NCBI GenBank assembly: GCA_035502515.1
Contig: DATJUH010000417.1
Coordinates: forward strand, 1-12,052
DNA: 12,052 bases
Origin: Fen-671 sp035502515
GTDB taxonomy: Bacteria > Actinomycetota > Acidimicrobiia > Acidimicrobiales > Palsa-688
Direction of reading: 5' to 3'
Made by a program: the position numbers and the translations under genes. This document shows positions 6,739-12,052 of this stretch, piece after piece. Under the pieces are notes generated by a model. It saw only the letters and a program-made list of their open reading frames with translations, had not been told where the DNA came from and ran no database searches. Every line of letters begins with the position of its first letter. The stretch's first letter is position 1.

Positions 6739-7581
6739 TCAGCCCTCGGCCGGGTTCCCCTCGTCAGACCACCGGTACCGAGGCCGCCATCCGAGGAGGT
6801 TCTCGGCTACTGCCGAATCGAAAAGGGCCCGCCATGGGTCGGCAGAATAATCTGCCTTGTTTCGGACGGGTACGTCTGGGGCGAGCCGGGCCGCCAGCTC
6901 GAGGCTCGGCGCGCTCCCCGAAATGTCCGCAGCGCACAGGATCGCCCGGTGGTGCCCGTACAACGGGGTGGTGAGCGCCTTGGCGACGGCGTCGGCCACA
7001 TCGCGTACGTCCACGACTGCGCCCCACTCCCAGTACGGCTCCCACTCCGACCTCGGGTCGGCGTTCCACTTTTTGACGATCCGGCCATAGTCCTCCGGCC
7101 GCAGGACCAGTACAGGTCGGAGCGAGATGGTGGCAATGCCGGTCCTGGCAGTGAAACCTTCACACAGGTCTTCACCGAGCTTCTTCGATAACCCATAGGG
7201 CCGCATGGCCCGTCGCGGGTGAGCGTCGTCCACGGGGAAATAGTCGGGGAAACGCTCGTTCTCGGCCACCCCGAAAACCTGGGCGCTCGAAAAATATACC
7301 ACCCGCTCGACGGCTGCTTCTTCAGCCGCCAATAGCACGTGCCACGTACCGAGAACGTTCACGGCCATGATGTCTTCGGGCTTGCCGCCGCTATCGTTGG
7401 GAATGGCACCCAGATGCACGACCGCCGTGCAGCCGGCCGCCGAGCGCTTCACAGCTTCGAGATCGAGCAGGTTGGAACCTTCGGCGATGTCGAACCCCGC
7501 CACCACATAGCCCAAACCTCGCAGCTGCTCGGTCACCGTCGTGCCGATGTTGCCGCAATGCCCGGTGACCATCACCCGCAT
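6739..7581 (-). CDS. NAD-dependent epimerase/dehydratase (extended SDR family)
   Basis: A 280-aa Rossmann-fold oxidoreductase acting on a sugar nucleotide or related hydroxy/keto compound. The cofactor loop is VTGHCGNIG (5-13, pattern GxxGxxG). D31 ends the second strand (VVAGFD), indicating NAD(H) preference. VVHLGAIP (54-61) and VVYFSSAQVFG give the strand ending with the catalytic Ser region, and YGLSKKLGE supplies the Y129-xxx-K133 pair. The C-terminal part has SLRPVLVLRPEDYG and VVDVRDVADAVAKAL, typical of the family. The length is on the short side for sugar epimerases, and the tail LLGWRPRYRWSDE is conserved. It is divergent from the PhyH gene with only 55 bp between, so co-regulation is likely. 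The exact substrate is not inferable. Confidence 0.93.
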   Translation of the reverse strand: MRVMVTGHCGNIGTTVTEQLRGLGYVVAGFDIAEGSNLLDLEAVKRSAAGCTAVVHLGAIPNDSGGKPEDIMAVNVLGTWHVLLAAEEAAVERVVYFSSAQVFGVAENERFPDYFPVDDAHPRRAMRPYGLSKKLGEDLCEGFTARTGIATISLRPVLVLRPEDYGRIVKKWNADPRSEWEPYWEWGAVVDVRDVADAVAKALTTPLYGHHRAILCAADISGSAPSLELAARLAPDVPVRNKADYSADPWRALFDSAVAENLLGWRPRYRWSDEGNPAEG

Positions 7582-7590
7582 AGGCCTGTG

Positions 7591-7596
7591 ATCGTA
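7591..7596 (-). promoter_or_regulatory. Candidate -10 element TACGAT for the SDR gene
   Basis: On the minus strand TACGAT lies 9 bases before the ATG at 7581, with TTGCTG 19 bases upstream of it as a possible -35. No Shine-Dalgarno fits in the short gap, so the transcript would be leaderless or nearly so. The assignment rests on consensus match and position only. Confidence 0.3.
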
Positions 7597-7636
7597 ATGG
7601 TTCTACGTCCAGCGGCAGCAACCGGGCTGTTCGTAA

Positions 7637-8452
7637 ATGGTCGTCGCAATCTATCGTCGGGCTGCAAAAATTAGCCACGTGCACCCGGACATGGTCGAAC
7701 AATTCATGGCCGACGGCTTCATCGCGTTGCGCGGCGTCGTTCCGGCCTCAACAGTCTCGGCCTGTGTGGAGCTTCTGTGGGCGGAGATCGGACTTAGCCC
7801 CGACGACCCCTCTGGCTGGACGGACCCGGTACGGTGGGTCTACGGCATGGGGCAGCCTCCTTTCATCCAGGCCATGAATGTGATGCCTCTGCTCGAGGCC
7901 TGCGAGGCCTTGGCCGGCCCAGGCCGGTGGATGCCCAGAGGGCCTATGGGCGCCTTTCCCTTGCGCTTCCCCAATGAGAAAGAACCCGACGGCCTTGGCT
8001 GGCACTGCGAGGGCAGTTACAAACCTGAAGGCGAGAGCTGGTATTGGACAAACGTCGACTCCAAAGGTCGCGCCCTGCTGGCTCTCTACCTCTTCACTGA
8101 CATCGACGAGGGTGACGGCCCCACGCGCATCAGGGTCGGCTCCCACATGGACGTCCCCGAGGTACTCGCGCCGTATGGAGAGGTCGGCGCTCCAGGTGAG
8201 GCGCTGGGCCCACAAGTAGATGCCGCCTCCGCTAATCGGCCCGTTGCTTACGCCACCGGCCAAGCCGGCGACGTTTTCGTCTGCCACCCCTTTCTGGTGC
8301 ATGCGGCCCAAGCCAACCACGGCACCCGTCCGCGCTTCTTGGCGCAGCCGGCCATCATGCCTAATTACCCATACCGCTTGGACCGCCCCGACGGCGAGCT
8401 TTCGCCAGTTGAACGCACCATCAAAGAAGCCCTGGCCGGTCCCACCGCCTGA
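7637..8452 (+). CDS. Phytanoyl-CoA dioxygenase (PhyH) family Fe(II)/2-oxoglutarate oxygenase
   Basis: A 271-aa double-stranded beta-helix oxygenase expected to hydroxylate an unknown substrate using Fe(II), O2 and 2-oxoglutarate. The front, MVEQFMADGFIALRGVVP, is the classic PhyH opening. The metal motif is GWHCEGSY, giving H123 and E125 (Glu in place of the usual Asp). RALLALYLFTDIDEGDGPTR and RVGSHMDVPEVLAPYGE are typical of the actinobacterial branch. CHPFLVHAAQANHG holds the distal His (H222), and R233, 11 residues later, fits the 2-oxoglutarate anchor. Starts are uncertain: ATG 7637 is the longest, while GTG 7679 or ATG 7691 begin closer to the conserved region; none has a clear ribosome site. 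It is divergent from the SDR gene, and the two could modify the same metabolite. Confidence 0.9.
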   Translation: MVVAIYRRAAKISHVHPDMVEQFMADGFIALRGVVPASTVSACVELLWAEIGLSPDDPSGWTDPVRWVYGMGQPPFIQAMNVMPLLEACEALAGPGRWMPRGPMGAFPLRFPNEKEPDGLGWHCEGSYKPEGESWYWTNVDSKGRALLALYLFTDIDEGDGPTRIRVGSHMDVPEVLAPYGEVGAPGEALGPQVDAASANRPVAYATGQAGDVFVCHPFLVHAAQANHGTRPRFLAQPAIMPNYPYRLDRPDGELSPVERTIKEALAGPTA

Positions 8453-8513
8453 GCCTGTGGCTGCTGGTCAGGCGCGACACCTATTCGGCCCGCGCCGACT
8501 GGAGCCTCCGCCG

Positions 8514-8693
8514 GTCGAACAGAGCGCAAAGAGCGACCTGGCTGTCGCCCGGATCGAGGCCGAGGCCAACCGGCGGCGGCGGGCGGCCGCGCCCGGGCCT
8601 CAGGGCTTTTGCGCCTACGCCGCCGACGCCTTGGTGGCCCTGGCGCAGGGCAACGGCCAAGGCCCGGCCACCGGGGCCGACGCGAGAACCAAG
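8514..8693 (+). pseudogene. DUF222/13E12-like (HNH endonuclease family) fragment
   Basis: One + strand frame reads SDLAVARIEAEANRRRRAAA and then QGFCAYAADALVALAQG, followed by GPATGADARTK. Basic residues leading to a YAADALVALA block followed by a variable Gly/Pro link is the pattern of the central DUF222 region of actinobacterial 13E12-repeat HNH proteins. Nothing before it (a PhyH gene ends at 8452) or after it continues the family: no HNH motif is visible. Only about 60 residues are recognisable, so this is a short remnant with moderate confidence. Confidence 0.4.
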
Positions 8694-8788
8694 CGCAGAC
8701 GCCAACGGTCGCCCCCGGTTCAAAGCACGCCAGTGGACGGGAATGACCACATGCGGCGCACTGCGACGGATTTCTGCCTGACGGAGAC

Positions 8789-9281
8789 TCAGACCGGGTA
8801 CCGCAAGATGGCGGAGACTGACCTCCGCCCCGGACGTCCTCTCGCCGGACGGCCAGGGCCCTTCCCCCGCTGAGCCAAACACGGCGGGCGAGTTCGTCCA
8901 CCACGCCGTAACGGTCGGCCCCCTCGTGATGACGCAGAGTTACAATTCCAATGGTTTCATCGATAGTGCCGGGGACCACTTCGTCGATATCGACGAAGAC
9001 GGTTTGAACGGCCCCAAATGTGGCAGCACGAGCCACGTCAGTCATGTCTTTTGCCGTTCGTTCCTCAGACCAACGTTGCTCATAGAGCTGACGAAGCGCC
9101 TGCAATTCGTTGGCACACAGTTCATCGAGCACGGACCTGGCGCTCGGGACCAGGTCGGCGTTCGGGCCAGCCTCCGCGTTGCCCGGAATTGTCAAGGGCG
9201 CAAGATAGGGATAGGTGTTTACCGACCGGCCGCACCAAAGCGGTTGCGTCGTGGCCGCCAGGTTTATCCGGGCTGGGAAAT
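8789..9281 (-). pseudogene. baeRF-family (bacterial archaeo-eukaryotic release factor-like) protein, C-terminal remnant
   Basis: The minus strand encodes about 150 residues matching the C-terminal half of baeRF proteins: RSVNTYPYLAPLTIPGN, VLDELCANELQALRQLYEQR, VARAATFGAVQTVFVDIDEV, VPGTIDE, YGVVDELARRVWLSGGRALA, then VRREDVRGGG. Right after this the frame is lost. The next frame supplies the expected family ending AILRYPV and stop (8791-8789), so about one base was lost or gained near 8813. The N-terminal half, about 200 residues, is missing. Recognisable similarity starts at about 9270-9281, just where the sigma-like gene ends. The intact family may act in ribosome rescue or quality control; this copy is dead. 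Confidence 0.65.
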
Positions 9282-10232
9282 TCGACGCACTACCGACCGA
9301 CGGACGCACCAGGCCGCGTAGCTGCGGAAGTCCACCCGGCGGCAACCAGGCGGAGGGGTTCGAGCGCAGACCGGGTGGAATGATTCGACCGCATGGGAGA
9401 GACCCTGACGACCGGCCTCGAGGAGCTCGGCCTGAGCGAGCGGGGAAGATGCAATGAAGCGCGCCGCGATGTGCTCGACCATGGAGTCGTGTGCGAGGAC
9501 GAGGGCTGCCTTGGCCTTCGCTCGCTCCCCCTCGGTCGGCCCGTCCAAAAGCCGTTGAAGGAGCTGTTGGGTCTCGCGCTCTTCAGAGTCGCTCGCCCGG
9601 ATCACGCGCGGGAAGCGGCCGGGGCGGTCATACGGGCTTTCTTCGGGGACGCCGCCCTCATGCTCGTCTTCCGCCCCGGCGCCGAGGTCCTCCGCCCCGG
9701 CGCCTACCTCCTCAGCGCCACCTTCGGGTGCCGTGCCGGCGGCTTCAGCGGCTTCAGCGTGCTGCACCGGCACTTGAGCTCGGCCCCCGCCTACCAGGCC
9801 CGGGCGCACCAGACGATGACGCGTCCGCGTCCCTTCGTTGCGGAGGACCTCGCGTGCGGCCTCCCAGGTGAGGCGGGTCGGCTCAGCCGGTGCACCGAGG
9901 TAGTCGGTGAAGAACGGCAGCTCGAGGAGGTCGGCCAGACCCGCGTCCCTCGTCACCTCCAGCAGGAGCATCCCCGGGACGATCGGGCCACCTTGATAAC
10001 GCGGGACGAGGATACGCCCGAGCCCGGCCGCGAAGTTGGAGAGGAGCCAACGCCGGAGCCAGTCCTCGACGCCGGCGAAGCTGTAGAGGACGATCCAGCG
10101 GGGCTCGTCGACGTCCGTCGGGAGAGGGTTCCTCCGAGCCTCGTCGAGCCTGGCCCGGGCACGCGTATAGGGCTCTCCTGAGGCCTGAGCGGCGCGCCGC
10201 ACCTCACGCTTGAAACGCCCGTCTTTGGTCAC
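9264..10232 (-). CDS. Sigma-70 region-2-like protein with unrecognised N-terminal region, possibly 3' truncated
   Basis: Predicted 322 residues. The GTG start at 10232 is fixed by AGGAG ending 4 nt before it. The basic N-terminus (TKDGRFKREVRRAAQASGEP, then YTRARARL) resembles a leader seen on various actinobacterial proteins. Residues about 44-135 form an unrecognised globular part (WIVLYSFAGVEDWLRRWLLS; RYQGGPIVPGMLLLEVTRDA). Residues 150-200 are an acidic Ala/Gly/Glu linker with a GAGAED heptad repeat. Residues about 237-320 resemble sigma region 2: AKAALVLAHDSMVEHIAARF, LLEAGRQGLSHAVESFHP and VDFRSYAAWCVRRSVVRRIS, matching the region 2.1-2.4 pattern. An insert (about 288-299) splits it. 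No region 3 or 4 follows. The end coincides with the baeRF remnant, so truncation by deletion is likely, though a functional sigma2-only protein is possible. Confidence 0.7.
   Translation of the reverse strand: MTKDGRFKREVRRAAQASGEPYTRARARLDEARRNPLPTDVDEPRWIVLYSFAGVEDWLRRWLLSNFAAGLGRILVPRYQGGPIVPGMLLLEVTRDAGLADLLELPFFTDYLGAPAEPTRLTWEAAREVLRNEGTRTRHRLVRPGLVGGGRAQVPVQHAEAAEAAGTAPEGGAEEVGAGAEDLGAGAEDEHEGGVPEESPYDRPGRFPRVIRASDSEERETQQLLQRLLDGPTEGERAKAKAALVLAHDSMVEHIAARFIASSPLAQAELLEAGRQGLSHAVESFHPVCARTPPPGCRRVDFRSYAAWCVRRSVVRRISQPG
9670..9704. repeat. 21-bp-period in-frame repeat in the sigma-like gene linker
   Basis: TCCGCCCCGGCGCC occurs at 9670-9683 and 9691-9704, exactly 21 bp (7 codons) apart. 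On the minus strand it encodes the heptapeptide repeats VGAGAED and LGAGAED in the acidic linker, consistent with in-frame duplication. Confidence 0.7.
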
Positions 10233-10560
10233 AGCTCTCCTCACTCGCCCATGCGCTCCAGCCGCCTGGGCTCGTGTTGCCGGACCCTGCCTGACCCCGG
10301 AGAACTGAGCTCCCTTCACCCTGTCTAACGGCGTGGCTGGAGCAGCCGCCCGGGCTCGGCGTCGGGGGACGCATACCCACGTTACCGCTCCCACGGGCAC
10401 CAGGGCCGTGGCCACAGGGGAAACTGCCGGCGACGCATCGCGACCGGGGCTTAGCGTCCCGCGTCCTGGGAGACATCGGATCCGTGTACGGCCGTCGAGG
10501 GTGGGTAGACGCCACAACCTTTCACCGCCGGTGCTGATGTTCAATTGCCTGTTCGCTGTA
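10233..10560. other. Spacer between LysR gene and sigma-like gene
   Basis: 328 bp with no supported gene on either strand. Open frames cross it, but their Arg/Pro/Ser-rich translations look like GC-rich noise. It should contain the promoter of the sigma-like gene and the end of the LysR transcript, yet I find no clear -10/-35 pair and no stem followed by a T-run. Confidence 0.5.
10237..10242 (-). promoter_or_regulatory. Ribosome binding site fixing the GTG start of the sigma-like gene
   Basis: The minus strand reads TGAGGAGAGCT and then GTG. The AGGAG core lies 4-5 nt before the start at 10232. The open frame continues far upstream through the LysR gene in another frame, but only this position has a good site and a plausible N-terminus. 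Confidence 0.65.
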
Positions 10561-11487
10561 TTACCCGTGCTTGGAGTGGCCCGGTGGCCTGTACCACCCC
10601 TCCGGCAGATCCATCTCGAGGGCGGTACTAACCAGGCGTCCCACCGCGCTGGTGTTCGTGCGGCTTGGCTTCCACTGCAAGGTGAACGGAACGAGCTGGA
10701 GCGGCACGACCGGTCGGATGACCGTGCCGGTGTGGGCGGAGGCCAGAGAGGGGACGAGAAGGATCCAATCGACGTCTGGTTGGTCCATCCACCTGGCGGC
10801 GGCCAGATCCGTCTCATGAAGCAGCACCGTCGGCGGTTCAATACCGGCCCAATTGAGGGCCTGATGTTGCGCCAATGCCCACGCCGGGAACAGGTCGGGA
10901 GGTGCCAGCCCCAGAACGTCGTCGGCCAGATTGTCCAATTTGATCGTGGCCTCAAACGCGAAGCGGTGGTTGGGGCGCAGGCCGACCAGGAGCGGTTCGG
11001 CGCAGAAGACTTCATTGACGATTCCTGGCCCATCGTCCACAAGACCGCTCGTGATTGCGACATCGATCCTTCCGTCGGCCAACGCACGAACCAGATCCGG
11101 CAGCCACATTCGCCGGAGCTCGACGGAGACGTTGGGGGCCTTGTCCGTGAAGGCTTTCATTAGATGGGGAGCCAGAGTGGGAGCCACAGGCGGTGTGATC
11201 CCCACCCGTACGACGCCACCTTCGCCGGCGCCAATCCGGCGAACGGCAGCTCGAGCCATTGCCACCTCGTCAAGGATCGTCCTGGCTCGCATCAGGAGTT
11301 CCGCGCCGCTAGCGGTAAGGGTTACCCGGCGGGTGGTGCGGGTGAAAAGAGTCGTACCCAGTTCGCGTTCCAACCGCCGTATGAGCTCGCTCAGGGTCGG
11401 AGTGCCCACGTGGAGGCGGGCAGCAGCTCGGCCGAAGTGAAGCTCAGTGGCTACGGCGACGAAAGCTTCGAGTTCCCGTAACTCCAT
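10561..11487 (-). CDS. LysR-family transcriptional regulator
   Basis: A 308-aa DNA-binding regulator of usual LysR length. Residues 1-60 form the winged helix-turn-helix: MELRELEAFVAVATELHFGR, AAARLHVGTPTLSELIRRLE, then LGTTLFTRTTRRVTLTASG. The recognition helix has GTPTLSELIRRLE where most members have SQPALSRQIRRLE. A linker helix (ILDEVAMARAAVRRI) leads to the periplasmic-binding-protein-like effector domain (VVRVGITPPVAPTLAPHLMK onward; RIDVAITSG; AEPLLVGLRPNHRFA), which should bind a small inducer. ATG at 11487 is used; no strong Shine-Dalgarno precedes it. LysR proteins usually regulate a divergent neighbour; here the divergent side is a 0.5-kb gene-free stretch before a new gene at 12012, a possible target. 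Confidence 0.94.
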   Translation of the reverse strand: MELRELEAFVAVATELHFGRAAARLHVGTPTLSELIRRLERELGTTLFTRTTRRVTLTASGAELLMRARTILDEVAMARAAVRRIGAGEGGVVRVGITPPVAPTLAPHLMKAFTDKAPNVSVELRRMWLPDLVRALADGRIDVAITSGLVDDGPGIVNEVFCAEPLLVGLRPNHRFAFEATIKLDNLADDVLGLAPPDLFPAWALAQHQALNWAGIEPPTVLLHETDLAAARWMDQPDVDWILLVPSLASAHTGTVIRPVVPLQLVPFTLQWKPSRTNTSAVGRLVSTALEMDLPEGWYRPPGHSKHG

Positions 11488-12008
11488 TGTTCGCCTGAGC
11501 CGAAGGGCCCGTTGGCGAGTTCAGTCTTTTTTTGAAGGAGTGAATCTGTCATCTATGGAAATCGCGGTTCAAGAAGGGACACGAAAGGTCTCACGTTGCG
11601 GTCCCATCCGGTCAAGGAGAGTCGCCATTGATTGCATGGTGTCACGCGCCCTCACGCAGCACGAGCGATTTTCGCCCCTCACACGCTGTTCGGGATCCTG
11701 CCACAGTTGCGAATCTCCTGGATGACGAGGCTGTTCTCCGACCCGGCACCGGCGCCACTCGCCGACGACCAGGTCTGGCCTACAGCAGTCGTTCCGTTTC
11801 GTCCTGCGCCGGGCGTTCGATTCGGCCTCTCAGCCCCGGCCCAGTTCGTCGGGTAACACCCCAAGCACGAGCAACCCAAGTGAGGGCGCCGAGCTAATGG
11901 GGGGGCGCTTGACCTGGCCGGTCGCCGGGCAGCCGGTCGGCCGGCGCAGCCCGGAGCCGTCCCCGCCCACCAGCTGAACCCAAGCACAGTTGAACCAAAG
12001 AAGGAGCC
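11488..12008. other. 0.5-kb gene-free stretch upstream of the LysR gene and a new + strand gene
   Basis: No frame on either strand gives a convincing protein. A T7 run lies at about 11527-11533, next to the LysR start. The right part is rich in small inverted repeats, with the strong stem-loop at 11925-11954. It should contain the divergent promoters of the LysR gene and the gene starting at 12012. One + strand frame (SDPAPAPLADDQVWPTAVVP, near 11710-11850) is mildly protein-like and could be a scrap, but it is not assignable. Confidence 0.45.
11925..11954 (+). other. Strong GC-rich stem-loop in the leader of the last gene
   Basis: CCGGGC (11925-11930) pairs with GCCCGG (11949-11954). Inside, GCCGG (11932-11936) pairs with CCGGC (11941-11945) around the tetraloop TCGG, leaving one unpaired base on one side and three on the other. 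It lies 57 nt before ATG at 12012. No T-run follows, so it is not a classical terminator; it could be a 5' UTR structure or an attenuator-like element. Confidence 0.5.
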
Positions 12009-12011
12009 ATG

Positions 12012-12052
12012 ATGACCACAATGCAGATGCAGATCGGCACGCAGTACTCCAC
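12012..12052 (+). CDS. N-terminus of an unidentified gene, cut by the window end
   Basis: AAGGAG (12001-12006) lies 5 nt before ATG at 12012, a textbook start. Another ATG at 12009 is only 2 nt from the site. The visible residues are MTTMQMQIGTQYS, too short to identify a family. It is divergent from the LysR gene and may be its target. The real length and function lie beyond the window. Confidence 0.55.
   Translation, partial: MTTMQMQIGTQYS

Noticed and set aside
8365..9345. A single 326-codon minus-strand gene
   Set aside because: Only about 9281-8813 resembles a protein family (baeRF); the rest is antisense to the PhyH end and the DUF222-like scrap, and the native stop is in another frame.
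10240..10330. Possible structured RNA (SRP-like GTCAGG...GGTCCGG)
   Set aside because: The resemblance is limited to a few bases; the required helices and the conserved tetraloop context are missing.
10233..11087. Upstream extension of the sigma-like gene to a 607-codon frame
   Set aside because: It overlaps the LysR gene in another frame on the same strand; the extra part is Arg/Pro/Ser-rich noise and the good ribosome site is at 10232.
11540..11725. Short + strand ORF starting VNLSSMEIAVQEG after GAAGGAG
   Set aside because: The GTG overlaps the Shine-Dalgarno and the ATG is 14 nt away; the translation is Cys/Ser/Arg-rich with no family resemblance.

Overview
The window is GC-rich, with strong third-position GC, GTG/TTG starts and several apparently leaderless or weak-leader genes. 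Its family content (EmrB/QacA-type MFS exporter, RIO kinase, BBE-type flavoprotein, DevS-like GAF module, DUF222/13E12 and baeRF remnants) fits an actinobacterium or a close high-GC relative. No rRNA, tRNA, CRISPR array, transposase or integrase was seen, so it reads as chromosome with decayed patches rather than a prophage or a defined island.

Layout. 1-2094 (+): the 3' part of an MFS drug exporter, overlapping by 4 bp a MerR regulator with a GyrI-like ligand domain; this is an export/sensing operon. 2095-2342: short direct repeats and a likely terminator between convergent genes. 2342-3178 (-): a RIO-family kinase, with a possible 21-codon leader ORF upstream. 3293-3692: no gene, but five tandem copies of a 16/17-bp repeat. 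3693-5084 (+): FAD-linked oxidoreductase of the berberine-bridge type. 5085-5330: a possible minus-strand gene scrap and a -10 box placed for a leaderless start. 5331-5753 (+): glyoxalase-like VOC protein.

5754-6738 holds two minus-strand gene remnants: the C-terminal part of a family-5 ABC substrate-binding protein (frameshifted) and a DevS-type GAF module broken into at least three frames. 6739-7581 (-) is an intact extended-SDR NAD-dependent epimerase/dehydratase, divergent from 7637-8452 (+), a PhyH-family Fe(II)/2-oxoglutarate dioxygenase with an HxE rather than HxD metal motif. 8453-9281 again holds remnants: a DUF222/13E12-like piece (+) and the C-terminal half of a baeRF protein (-), which is frameshifted just before its native end.

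9264-10232 (-) is the most unusual gene: a 322-aa protein with a basic N-terminus, an unrecognised middle region, an acidic heptad-repeat linker and a sigma-70 region-2-like C-terminus with no region 3 or 4. Its end meets the start of the baeRF remnant almost exactly, so it may be a truncated sigma-factor-like gene made by a deletion, or a true sigma2-only protein. 10561-11487 (-) is a LysR regulator. 11488-12008 is a 0.5-kb gene-free stretch with a strong stem-loop just before the first codons of a new + strand gene at 12012.

Intact metabolic and regulatory genes therefore alternate with at least four decayed ones, which suggests a recombination-prone, eroding region. I see no coherent new multi-gene system; the sigma2-like protein and its junction are the main candidates for closer study.
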